A stretch of DNA of 64,000 nt from Aphanomyces cochlioides (Eukaryota > Oomycota > Saprolegniomycetes > Saprolegniales > Verrucalvaceae). Made by a program: the position numbers and the translations under genes. Positions 52,318 to 63,464 of the stretch are shown here, piece after piece; within the stretch, counting starts at the first letter, position 1; every line of letters begins with the position of its first letter. Location: NCBI GenBank assembly GCA_019828595.1, contig JAHQRK010000012.1, positions 124,001 to 188,000 on the forward strand, given 5' to 3'. The notes under the pieces are model-generated. The model saw only the letters and a program-made list of their open reading frames with translations. It made no database searches and was not told where the DNA came from.

Positions 52318-52465
52318 GTGAGCTAACAGCTCACTCACTTCATCTCCTGTTCAATGACCACTTTGCCATATTCTGTTTTCCAAGTTCTATTTATACAGTA
52401 CGAGGCAAATTAGTAAGTCATTAGGGCCTTTGCTCAAAAATAAGGTTAATACAACTCATTTAACC
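52318..52465 (+). other. 3' UTR of copy K (148-nt class, variant hairpin)
   Basis: Carries the same GAGCTAACAGCTC loop variant as J. Other 3' signals are unchanged. Confidence 0.88.
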
Positions 52466-52477
52466 GCAGCACGGTGA
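52464..52477. repeat. TSD of copy K, right
   Basis: CCGCAGCACGGTGA; the first CC is shared with K's 3' end. Confidence 0.94.
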
Positions 52478-53041
52478 CTGGGGTACACCATTGCTCCGGC
52501 GAGAACCCAAATCGGGATACCGCCCCCGCCCCTCCGAAGAGGCCCCTGGGGGGAAGTAGACAGAACCGCAGGGTGTGCCCATAGGGGGGGCCCTCGTAGC
52601 CTCTAGGGCTGGCATGGACCCCGTTTTCTCGCCGCCTTCACTGGGGATCGACTCCAATTGGAGTCCAGGGAAGCAGCCACCACAGGCACAAGGCCCCAGT
52701 GGTTCGCCCTCCTGAGTGAGGGCTTCGCTAGACAAGTTAACGACAGTGGTCTGGGGGTCAACCACTGACCCACTGAGGTTGACCCCCCCTGGAACTCCGG
52801 CGAGTGGAGCACCAGGTGAAGCGCTGGGGGAGCGAGACGCAGATTGGTCTCCAGAGACGCTGTTGGGGTCGAACTCGACCTCCACTTCGGCCCTAGGGTT
52901 AGGTGTAGCGACATTACTCACACCACTTCCGCCATCCTGATTGGACGACGAAAGTGGGTGAGGTGATACAATACCTGGAATGATGGTGACTCCGTGAGTG
53001 TTGGTCTCACGGAGCTCGGAACAGCTGTTGGCGTTGGACAT
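52478..53041 (-). pseudogene. ORF1 of copy F, segment 1 (residues 1-188)
   Basis: The N-terminal 564 nt of F's ORF1 from the ATG at 53041, covering the Ser/Gly/Pro-rich region and the CACGGC cluster, up to insertion K. One substitution (SNVATPNP for SNVSTPNP) is unique to this copy. The upstream frame joins CE's ORF2. Confidence 0.92.
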
Positions 53042-53102
53042 TTTGAGCGCGGCGGCACTTGATAACTTCTTGACTTGAGGGGTACGAGGCAAATTCGGAA
53101 GT
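53042..53102 (-). promoter_or_regulatory. 5' UTR of copy F
   Basis: 61-nt leader identical in boundary to the other full-length copies. It has no stop in the frame that enters from CE's ORF2. Confidence 0.75.
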
Positions 53103-53103
53103 A

Positions 53104-53117
53104 CAATATTGGTTTGG
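53104..53117. repeat. TSD of copy F, right
   Basis: CAATATTGGTTTGG after one extra base (A, 53103). Copy CE's ORF2 resumes at 53118. Confidence 0.95.
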
Positions 53118-54913
53118 ATATTGCTTCGACGGATAAAGCCTTGCTGGTCCGGGTGGATGATGTGTCGAATGTGGCGCTGGAGTCGATAAGCCAGAATACT
53201 CGTCAGGATTTTCACATCCGTGTTGAGTAGGCTAATGGGCCGATAGTTCTTGGCCTGTGACTTGGGGCCTTTCTTGTGCAGCAACACCAGCGTACTGACA
53301 AGTTGCATGGGAGTCAAGCGAGGGTGAGAATGGAGCTGGTGTGTGAATAGCAGCTCCAATACCAACGACCACTTGTGAGGTGCAAGTTTGAGGACTTCGA
53401 ATGGCAGAGCGTTGGGACCTGGCGCTGAGTTCGAACTGCTGTGTCGAATAGCATGATAGAACTCGTTGGCGCGCAAGGGAGCCGACAGCTCTTTCTGGGC
53501 TTGCTCTGGCAGTTGCTTGTGTCGAGTCAATGGGGTCAGAAATGACGACACTTCGTCTCCAGATCGCTGCACCTCGGGAGCTGCAAACAAGTCCTTGTAG
53601 TAGTCGACCAGGACGTCAGACATGCCTTGTTGATTGGAGACAACATTTCCATTGACATCCACCAACTCTTTGAAGACTGTCTTCTTCAAGGGGGTAGGGA
53701 CAGGGGACATGAAGTGGAACTTGGACGAGCGCTCTGCTTTGTACAAGTGAAGTTGGAACGCCTGGTCTTGACGAAACTGCTTGTCTCGATCTTGCAGCTC
53801 GTGAATTTGCTTTTGAAGGTCTCGCACTCGATCCACCAGCACTGCATCTTGACGCATGTTGGGGACTTGCAAAAGCGAAGCGATCTCGACAGCTAACTTC
53901 TTCAACGGCAGACGTTGTTTCTCCAATCGTTGAGAATGGAATTCTTTGAGTTGGGAGCGGATATCATTGACCAGCATGTCGTAGGCCTTGGAGATATTGT
54001 GGAATGTTGGAGACTTGTCCAAAAATCGATCCAGACATCCATGAACAATCTCGGCCGCTCGTGGTAGACGAAGTAGCCAAGTTGGAGCTTTCCATGATCC
54101 AGAGCCATGGCGCAATGTTTGACGCTTTGTGATGATACGACAAGCCACGTGGTCAGCCTGTGGAACGTGTGGCATGTGCGTCGCCTTCCAATGACGAAGA
54201 CCCGCCAAGGTGGACGAACAAAAGATGTAGTCGAGTCGGTTGGTGAGTGTGGGACTTGTGAAGGCTCGTGCCACGGGGTTTTGACGACGAAACAGATCCA
54301 CCAGAGACAAACTGTGCATCCATTGTTCCAGTTGAAGGGTGCCGGCCATGGTGGAGGTACTGGGTCTCAACGAATCCAAATCTTTGTTGAGAGTGCAGTT
54401 GAAATCTCCTCCAACAATGTGGAGCGCATGTGGAGGAAAGTCGCGTGGCAATTCTTCGAAGTAACTTGCTCGTTCTTGGAAGGCTGCCGGCGCATAGATA
54501 TTGTGGAGAACGACTGTCAGTGGACCCAGAGTACATCGCACTTGTAGATAACGACCACGAAGCACTGGGTTGTCATGAGGGACTTGAGTGGCGTTCTTCA
54601 AAGGAGAGTGAGGATGTATCAACGTAGCCAGACCTCCAGTGGCTGGCGACGTGGATACTTCAGGGTAAATAGGCTCTTCAAAGAACAAAGAGCCTTCGTG
54701 GTTTGTGATGCGTTGCCAATGGAACGCAACACGGTCGTGGAGACTTGGCGTGCGGAAACGGGTTTCTTGGATAAAGGAAACGTCGTGAACACTTGATAGT
54801 TTGTCGAGGATGTACCGATGACTGTTGGAGAAGCCATTGGTGTTGAGGGAGATGATTTGTGGGTCCCAGTCCACGAGTTCAGTTGGGACATCGGAGAAGT
54901 TGTTGTCACTCAT
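53118..54913 (-). pseudogene. ORF2 of copy CE, segment 1 (endonuclease and RT start, residues 1-598)
   Basis: Starts at the ATG at 54913 (Met-Ser-Asp-Asn-Asn) and runs to the F insertion site at NIQTNI. It contains the whole endonuclease domain and RT motifs up to NYRPISLLN and DQQGFI. The frame continues through F's 5' UTR and into F's ORF1 without a stop, giving a chimeric ORF (see findings). It carries the ITKRQ and QDAVLVDR variants also seen in F and L. Confidence 0.93.
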
Positions 54914-54991
54914 CACGAGTACAGATGAAAATGAGTAGAATGGAGGGGTCAGAGGGGAGGTTGAAATGGATTGAAGCAGGGGATAGAAGCC

Positions 54992-56071
54992 TTAGAGTTG
55001 ATCGTCCTCCAAATCGAGGGGATCAATTTCGTCGGCGTTCATGGAGTGGTGAGCTTTGCTGCAGAGCTCGTCGATGTGGTAATTGTTGGTGATGCTTTTG
55101 AGCATCGAGATGGCCGACAAGACGGGAGCCGGCAAAGTGAACTTCTCGAGATTGTCGCTGAAGTTTTCGATCAAAGCAAACAGCGACCAGTCCGTCAAGC
55201 AGTTGGTGTCAGGCAATCTTGTTGCTTCTTGGTTCAATAGAACAGTCAGTGCCTCCGAGTTTGTGTAGAGGTCTGGGGCCCGATTTGAGAGGAATAAGTC
55301 AATCGTAGCAAGTGCAAAGAGGATGCGCTTGATCTCTGGTATGTCCGTGGTCAATTCTTCCAAGATTTCTGACGGGTGAATCTTGTATTGAGCCATGAAG
55401 TTGACGTGATGTTTGTAGTTGTGAGGCTTGCCTTGAGCTTTTAACAAAGCCATCTTGCGCTCAATAGTCTTGGTTGCAACAAGTGACTGAAACAAACTGA
55501 GGTCTTCATCTTGTGCGTACATAGCATGTGCAACGAGCTGAGGGTCATCTCGCAAAATGCGTTGACATTCGGTGATACTGCCTTCGACTTTCTTATCTCG
55601 AATGATCTTCTTCGCCAATTCGAGGTGGGCTGCAGCAGACTTGTTAAGTCGTTGTTTCTTCGCTTTGCCTTTGGTCTTTTTCGGGCGTGGCGTACTTGAA
55701 TCGTCCAATACAATTCGAGGCACTGCAAAGTCTTCAAACGAGAGTTCCACGTCGTCTTCTTCGAGGATATGAAAACGGTTGGATGTCGGCAGGGGATCCA
55801 AACGTGGGGACGAAGGCAAAGTACGTTTTGGAGCTGGTCCAGACCGGTAGCCCGTTACCAATTGAAGGTCCAGCGAGTTCTTGGGCTGCTCACTTGGTGG
55901 AGCAAGAGCGGGCGATTCGTTGGTAGACATTTCCACATCTTCTTGTTGTTTGTCTTGTCCATTGTTGTTAGGGGGATCGCTGTCACCAGACATATCGACA
56001 TCAGAGCCATGAGAAGGAGCTGTTGGCTGTGGTTGTTCATCTTGACGATCTCCAGATGCCTCAGTTGAGTC
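54992..56071 (-). pseudogene. ORF1 of copy CE, segment 2 (C-terminal, residues ~653-1012)
   Basis: The C-terminal 360 codons of CE's ORF1, ending in the conserved LEDDQL and TAA. It lies 78 nt upstream (in sense) of CE's ORF2 start. It includes the NRFHILEEDD motif and the basic KKTKGKAKKQR segment. Copy-specific changes are Asp-Asp-Ser-Ser-Thr in place of Glu-Asp-Ser-Ser-Ala before the basic segment. It is split from the N-terminal part by full-length copy L. Confidence 0.9.
56059..56071. repeat. TSD of copy L, left
   Basis: CCTCAGTTGAGTC, repeated at 63452-63464. Confidence 0.93.
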
Positions 56072-56074
56072 CGG

Positions 56075-56135
56075 ACTTCCGAATTTGCCTCGTACCCCTC
56101 AAGTCAAGAAGTTATCAAGTGCCGCCGCGCTCAAA
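56075..56135 (+). promoter_or_regulatory. 5' UTR of copy L
   Basis: 61-nt leader with the standard first base and the inverted-repeat arm at 56075-56095. ORF1 ATG at 56136. Confidence 0.75.
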
Positions 56136-59100
56136 ATGTCCAACGCCAACAGCTGTTCCGAGCTCCGTGAGACCAACACTCACGGAGTCACCATCATTCC
56201 AGGTATTGTATCACCTCACCCACTTTCGTCGTCCAATCAGGATGGCGGAAGTGGTGTGAGTAATGTCTCTACACCTAACCCTAGGGCCGAAGTGGAGGTC
56301 GAGTTCGACCCCAACAGCGTCTCTGGAGACCAATCTGCGTCTCGCTCCACCAGCGCTTCACCTGGTGCTCCACTCGCCGGAGTTCCAGGGGGGGTCAACC
56401 TCAGTGGGTCAGTGGTTGACCCCCAGACCACTGTCGTTAACTTGTCTAGCGAAGCCCTCACTCAGGAGAGCGAACCACTGGGGCCTTGTGCCTGTGGTGG
56501 CTGCTTCCCTGGACTCCAATTGGAGTCGATCCCCAGTGAAGGCGGCGAGAAAACGGGGTCCATGCCAGCCCTAGAGGCTACGAGGGCCCCCCCTATGGGC
56601 ACACCCTGCGGTTCTGTCTACTTCCCCCCAGGGGCCTCTTCGGAGGGGCGGGGGCGGTATCCCGATTTGGGTTCTCGCCGGAGCAATGGTGTACCCCAGT
56701 CACCGTGCTGCGGGGATGGCATGGATTCCCCTTCTACCCCTGTCACTGGGGGTCTGGCCCCGGCCTTTCTCGTGACCAATGGGACTGAGCCAGCAGCCAC
56801 CAACCGCGTCGCCCCCTGTGCTGAGCCTCCTAGAACGGGAGAGGAAGAAGAACAATCTCAAGAGGACGTGGATATGGTCTCTGGAGACGCCGAGGGGAAG
56901 GATTCTACTGAAACCGAGGCCTTAACCGACGAGGGAAATACTCAAATTCACTCGGAGGTTGATGGGTCAGGCGACATTAACGGCCAAGCGAAGCCGTGTG
57001 ATACTCCTGGAGAAGTTATTCAAGAGGAACAATCGACAAACAATGACAATGACCAGTCAAATCAAGACATTGTCGACAAATCCGTTGCTCAAGGAAATGG
57101 CGCTGTTGATCCTCCTACCGCGGCAGACAAAATACAAGGCGATCAAGAGCAACAAAACGCTGAAAAGGCCAATCCATGGACGCAAAAGACTCCCGGCAAG
57201 GATTCAGCTTCGTCCAAGAAAGATTCCAAGCAAGGCAATGCCCCCAAAGGCGCGAAACATCGCAACACTGGTGCTCATGCTATTGCCGATGACGATATTG
57301 CGCGATGCGAGGCCATGGCGGACGCATTCTACAAAGACTCTGGTGACATGGACGCCTTCATTGAAAACATTTTGCTCACCCCCCAGTCCCAAGTGTACGA
57401 GCTCACAGTCAAGTTGGGCGAAGGCTACAAGGACTGGTCCGAAAAAGTCATCTGCGATCAATTTGTCAAGGAAAATCCTGGTTCGTTATGGGGCTCCAAA
57501 TTTCCGAACATTTTGATCCACAAGAAGAACCCACAGACCATTGTGATCTCAAGTTACAACTTGTCTACGTGCGTGGAAATGGGAGGCACAACGTTTCGAC
57601 TTGGTGGCAAAGACTTCCTGGTTCCCAAGTACTCGCGTTATGGCAACAACTACTACGTTACGTTCAACAAGGTCAATCACCCTTCGATGGCCAAGGCGAT
57701 TGTCAAGAAAATGGCTGCATTGACCAAGTCAGTGATAGCAGCATTCAACCCTACTGCTGGTCAGAACATCAAGTCGCCGCATTTGAGAGTCATTTTCAAG
57801 TCGTCTGCGCCTCCTGCAGTGCTGGTGCCAAAATCCGGCGACGCACTACGCGAAATCACCATTACGGATCCGTCGGGTCAGCCTTTTGTCGTCGTGTTTC
57901 AGCACAAGATCGCTGCTCTGAACAAGACATTGCCTCCGTCGATTGTTTCACGACGTGCAGAGGCCAAGGCTGAAAAAGCGAAGGCAAAAGCGGCCAAGGC
58001 AGCGGCAAAATCTCCTCCGTCAGGAGAAAAAGAACCTGAACATGATGGAGACGATCATGATCAAGACCCTGGAACAAATGCGGAAGGCAAGGCCGACTCA
58101 ACTGAGGCATCTGAAGATGGTCAAGATGAACAACCACAGCCAACAGCTCCTTCTCATGGCTCTGATGTCGATATGTTTGGTGACAGCGATCCCCCTAACA
58201 ACAATGGACAAGACAAACAACAAGAAGATGTGGAAATGTCTACCAACGAATCGCCCGCTCTTGCTCCACCAAGTGAGCAGCCCAAGAACTCGCTGGACCT
58301 TCAATTGGTAACGGGCTACCGGTCTGGACCAGCTCCAAAACGTACTTTGCCTTCGTCCCCACGTTTGGATCCCCTGCCGACATCCAACCGTTTTCATATC
58401 CTCGAAGAAGACGACGTGGAACTCTCGTTTGAAGACTTTGCAGTGCCTCGAATTGTATTGGAAGATTCAAGTGCGCCACGCCCGAAAAAGACCAAAGGCA
58501 AAGCGAAGAAACAACGACTTAACAAGTCTGCTGCAGCCCACCTCGAATTGGCGAAGAAGATCATTCGAGACAAGAAAGTCGAAGGCAGTATCACCGAATG
58601 TCAACGCATTTTGCGAGATGATCCTCAGCTCGTTGCACATGCTATGTACGCACAAGATGAAGACCTCAGTTTGTTTCAGTCACTTGTTGCAACCAAGACT
58701 ATTGAGCGCAAGATGGCTTTGTTAAAAGCTCAAGGCAAGCCTCACAACTACAAACATCACGTCAACTTCATGGCTCAATACAAGATTCACCCGTCAGAAA
58801 TCTTGGAAGAATTGACCACGGACATACCAGAGATCAAGCGCATCCTCTTTGCACTTGCTACGATTGACTTATTCCTCTCAAATCGGGCCCCAGACCTCTA
58901 CACAAACTCGGAGGCACTGACTGTTCTATTGAACCAAGAAGCAACAAGATTGCCTGACACCAACTGCTTGACGGACTGGTCGCTGTTTGCTTTGATCGAA
59001 AACTTCAGCGACAATCTCGAGAAGTTCACTTTGCCGGCTCGTCTTGTCGGCCATCTCGATGCTCAAAAGCATCACCAACAATTACCACATCGACGAGCTC

Positions 59101-59172
59101 TGCAGCAAAGCTCACCACTCCATGAACGCCGACGAAATTGATCCCCTCGATTTGGAGGACGATCAACTCTAA
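56136..59172 (+). pseudogene. ORF1 of copy L with C-terminal -2 frameshift
   Basis: ATG at 56136. Two bases are lost at about 59040 (GGCTCGTC where others have GGCTCCCGTC). The frame then changes at about codon 968 and ends at a stop at 59141 instead of 59172, so the last ~45 residues are replaced by a His-rich unrelated tail. Everything upstream (N-terminus, acidic region, core, basic segment) is intact. About 1001 residues would be made, and part function cannot be excluded. Unique substitutions include Phe for Ser in VDMSGDS and Asn for Ser in NKVSHPS. Confidence 0.92.
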
Positions 59173-59250
59173 GGCTTCTATCCCCTGCTTCAATCCATTT
59201 CAACCTCCCCTCTGACCCCTCCATTCTACTCATTTTCATCTGTACTCGTG

Positions 59251-62200
59251 ATGATTGACAACAACTTCTCCGATGTCCCAACTGAACTCGTGGACTGGGA
59301 CCCACAAATCATCTCCCTCAACACCAATGGCTTCTCCAACAGTCATCGGTACATCCTCGACAAACTATCAAGTGTTCACGACGTTTCCTTTATCCAAGAA
59401 ACCCGTTTCCGCACGCCAAGTCTCCACGACCGTGTTGCGTTCCATTGGCAACGCATCACAAACCACGAAGGCTCTTTGTTCTTTGAAGAGCCTATTTACC
59501 CTGAAGTATCCACGTCGCCAGCCACTGGAGGTCTGGCTACGTTGATACATCCTCACTCTCCTTTGAAGAACGCCACTCAAGTCCCTCATGACAACCCAGT
59601 GCTTCGTGGTCGTTATCTACAAGTGCGATGTACTCTGGGTCCACTGACAGTCGTTCTCCACAATATCTATGCGCCGGCAGCCTTCCAAGAACGAGCAAGT
59701 TACTTCGAAGAATTGCCACGCGACTTTCCTCCACATGCGCTCCACATTGTTGGAGGAGATTTCAACTGCACTCTCAACAAAGATTTGGATTCGTTGAGAC
59801 CCAGTACCTCCACCATGGCCGGCACCCTTCAACTGGAACAATGGATGCACAGTTTGTCTCTGGTGGATCTGTTTCGCCGTCAAAACCCCGTGGCAAGAAC
59901 CTTCACAAGTCCCACACTCACCAACCGACTTGACTACATCTTTTGTTCGTCCACCTTGGCGGGTATTCGTCATTGGAAGGCGACGCACATGCCACACGTT
60001 CCACAGGCTGACCACGTGGCTTGTCGTATCATCACAAAGCGTCAAACATTGCGCCATGGCTCTGGATCATGGAAAGCTCCAACTTGGCTACTTCGTCTAC
60101 CACGAGCGGCCGAGATTGTTCATGGATGTCTGGATCGATTTTTGGACAAGTCTCCAACATTCCACAATATCTCCAAGGCCTACGACATACTGGTCAATGA
60201 TATCCGCTCCCAACTCAAAGAATTCCATTCTCAACGATTGGAGAAACAACGTCTGCCGTTGAAGAAGTTAGCTGTCGAGATCGCTTCGCTTTTGCAAGTC
60301 CCCAACATGCGTCAAGATGCAGTGCTGGTGGATCGAGTGCGAGACCTTCAAAAGCAAATTCACGAGCTGCAAGATCGAGACAAGCAGTTTCGTCAAGACC
60401 AGGCGTTCCAACTTCACTTGTACAAAGCAGAGCGCTCGTCCAAGTTCCACTTCATGTCCCCTGTCCCTACCCCCTTGAAGAAGACAGTCTTCAAAGAGTT
60501 GGTGGATGTCAATGGAAATGTTATCTCCAATCAACAAGGCATGTCTGACGTCCTGGTCGACTACTACAAGGACTTGTTTGCAGCTCCCGAGGTGCAGCGA
60601 TCTGGAGACGAAGTGTCGTCATTTCTGACCCCATTGACTCGACACAAGCAACTGCCAGAGCAAGCCCAGAAAGAGCTGTCGGCTCCCTTGCGCGCCAACG
60701 AGTTCTATCATGCTATTCGACACAGCAGTTCGAACTCAGCGCCAGGTCCCAACGCTCTGCCATTCGAAGTCCTCAAACTTGCACCTCACAAGTGGTCGTT
60801 GGTATTGGAGCTGCTATTCACACACCAGCTCCATTCTCACCCTCGCTTGACTCCCATGCAACTTGTCAGTACGCTGGTGTTGCTGCACAAGAAAGGCCCC
60901 AAGTCACAGGCCAAGAACTATCGGCCCATTAGCCTACTCAACACGGATGTGAAAATCCTGACGAGTATTCTGGCTTATCGACTCCAGCGCCACATTCGAC
61001 ACATCATCCACCCGGACCAGCAAGGCTTTATCCGTCGAAGCAATATCCAAACCAATATTGCACGACTGGATGACATGCTGCACCACATCAAACTACACAG
61101 TCCGTCCTCGATGGTGGCACTGCTTGACTTTGAGAAAGCTTTTGATCGCGTGGACCACGCGTACTTGCTCCGCGTCCTCCGTCACTATGGCTTTCCCGAA
61201 ACCTTTGTTGACATGGTTCGCGTACTGTACTCGGGCCGCAAGTCTCGCATCTTGGTGAACGGCTTCTTGTCCAAGCCAGTTCACATCTCACGCGGTGTGT
61301 TGCAAGGTGATCCACTGTCGCCACTTCTGTTTGTGATCGCTTTGGAACCGATGTGCCAACTCCTACGGCAACACTCCAACTATGGCATCAAGTGTGGGGA
61401 TCGCTACCACACTGGGAGTTACTTTGCCGACGACTCGCAACTCTATGCGGCAAATGAGACGTGCCTCCACCGGCAGCTTGCATTGGTTCAAACCTTTTGC
61501 GACAAGTCTGGTTTCCGACTCAACGTAGACAAGACCCAAATTCTGACCTACAGCCAGTTGAATGGGAACCTTGCCTCACTACAAGTTACTTCCGACAGTC
61601 CCGTGAAGGCTCTTGGTATCTTGGTTGCGCCCAATCTTTCTCCATTGGCACGTTTCAATTACGTGTTTGAGAAGTTTGTGGCTCGCTTGTCTTTGTGGCT
61701 CTACAAGGCTCGAACCATGGCCGGAAAAGTCACTATCCTGCACAGCATATGTCTGCCTGTGTTATGGTACCAACTGGCTTTTGTCCCTGCCGACAAAGAC
61801 CTGGCCAAAAAGATCGACAAGGCCATGCTTCAATTTATGCATGGTGAAGAAATCAACCCATCCTCCTCTGTCCATGGCCTCCGTTTGATCAAAAAGGAGA
61901 TCATATTCATGCCGAAGAAGTCCGGTGGCTTAGGCCTACACCATGCACTTGCTTTATGGCAACAACACAACCGCTCTGTCATGATCAGATGCATTCAAGC
62001 CATCACCACCCCACCCCGCAAGTCTGCCATGTCCGCCTGGATTACGCCGGGCTATACTCTCCTCGAGAAGGCTTTTCATCCATGGGGTTCCCCCGAGATC
62101 TCCTCTTGGCGAATGGTACTTCTGCATTCATCAGACAACTGTACAAGAATCCCAATATCACTCCAATGTGGAAAGCCTTATTGAGTAGCTGGTTTGAATC

Positions 62201-63305
62201 CCGCTGGACTCCGTACGGCTGTCCAAATCACATCTCATCTTTGGATGTTCCCCTTTGGCACAACTCGTATCTGCCTGGACTCGAAGACCTATACGATCAG
62301 TGCTCTACATCGACGCAAGACCAAGCCAATGTATTGGCTTCGCTTCACATCACGAAGTTGTCGCATTTGTTGACTCCGTGTCAGCGAGTTTGGCCAGCTT
62401 CGATCTTGTTCGACAAAATCAACCGTGCCTGCCGCCAAGCCAATTTTGTCCCTCCAACGAAACAATGGATCTCAATCTTGGTGACCAAGTTATCACGATT
62501 GTTTGAGATTGTTTCTGAAGAGGATGCTCCCGTGTTCCACTTGCCGACGCCAAGCTCTGAATGGATGGAATGGCACTGGATAATTCACCCTGACTCGAGT
62601 CCGATCTTGTTGGCGCTTGCGACTTCGAAATCGGCTAAGATCAGAGCTTCTCCAGCTGTCAGCTCGTCCATTCTTCCTACCAAGCATCTCAACCTGCCAT
62701 CCAACTTTTACGAAGACCCCAAGCGCCTTACCCAACTTGCCGCCTTCCTCCAACCCGACCACATTCTCCCTCGATATGGAGAGTTCATTTTCAAGACCCT
62801 TCTCCGCGCCAACGCCATGCAATATCTGTTTCAGTACCAAGACCCCAAGCCGACGTGTGTCTTCTGTCGTGTCAATGAGACGTACGAGCATTTCCTGTTC
62901 TCTTGTGGATATGGTCAATCTGTTTGGTATTTCTTCAAGACAATCCAGCGACTGCTCGAGTGTTCCTTTCCGTCCACGTGTCTGGAAATGTTCTACGAGA
63001 CGCCCAAGCCGTCCGATGGATACTACATCCGTGGCTATCTGAAGATCTGGCCGATTGTCCGAGCCTGCGTGTATTATCAAATATGGCTCCAACGTGCCGA
63101 TCGCACCTTTCGACCCGACCTCACAGCGAAGAGTCCGATGGAAGTTGCCATTCATGCTGCCTCTTTGATCAAGCTACATCTACAACAGCTCCTGGTTGAT
63201 CTCCCTCTCAAGAAGGGATACACCAAGGTATTCAATGTGCTCAAGCATCTATCTTCGGACCCCTGGTTACGTCAACACGCCATTCCTGACAGTGTCGTTT
63301 CATGA
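59251..63305 (+). pseudogene. ORF2 of copy L: EN-RT protein with -1 frameshift
   Basis: ATG at 59251 (Met-Ile-Asp-Asn-Asn), 4055 nt. The C run at 62090-62094 has five C's instead of six, at about codon 947. Endonuclease and RT domains are read normally (about 977 residues to a stop at 62184). The zinc-finger part is open only in the shifted frame to 63305. The lesion is identical to that of copy F, and the two also share the ITKRQ and QDAVLVDR variants. The frame before the shift has all catalytic residues. Confidence 0.93.
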
Positions 63306-63453
63306 GTGAGCTGACGGCTCACTCACTTCATCTCCTGTTCAATGACCACTTTGCCATATTCTGTTTTCCAAGTTCTATTTATACAGTACGAGGCAAATTA
63401 GTAAGTCATTAGGGCCTTTGCTCAAAAATAAGGTTAATACAACTCATTTAACC
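63306..63453 (+). other. 3' UTR of copy L (148-nt class)
   Basis: Perfect 9-bp stop-codon hairpin as in H, CTATTTATA, the inverted-repeat arm, and the terminal hairpin ending in the target CC. Confidence 0.9.
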
Positions 63454-63464
63454 TCAGTTGAGTC
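63452..63464. repeat. TSD of copy L, right
   Basis: CCTCAGTTGAGTC. CE's ORF1 continues to the window edge. Confidence 0.93.

Larger units (their letters stand above)
49335..52465 (+). mobile_element. LINE copy K, 5'-truncated, uninterrupted
   Basis: Plus-strand copy inserted in ORF1 of F, truncated in ORF2 before the RT, about 3.1 kb. TSD CCGCAGCACGGTGA lies at 49320-49333 and 52464-52477, with one extra base (A, 49334) at the 5' junction. It is 38 nt away from insertion G in the same host gene and in the opposite direction. Confidence 0.95.
17027..53102 (-). mobile_element. LINE copy F, full length, interrupted by G and K
   Basis: Minus-strand copy inserted in the ORF2 of CE. Its pieces are 17027-23746, 49296-49333 and 52478-53102. 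Removing G and K, each with one TSD copy, leaves 7,383 bp. That is the canonical 7,381 plus one base (148-nt class 3' UTR), minus one (ORF2 homopolymer) and plus two (ORF1). TSD CAATATTGGTTTGG flanks it. Both ORFs are frameshifted, so F is dead. Confidence 0.94.
56075..63453 (+). mobile_element. LINE copy L, full length, uninterrupted (7,379 bp)
   Basis: Plus-strand copy inserted in ORF1 of CE in opposite orientation. TSD CCTCAGTTGAGTC lies at 56059-56071 and 63452-63464. Three bases (CGG, 56072-56074) at the 5' junction are extra or partly target. Length equals the canonical element with -2 in ORF1, -1 in ORF2 and the +1 3' UTR form. Both ORFs are frameshifted. Confidence 0.95.
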
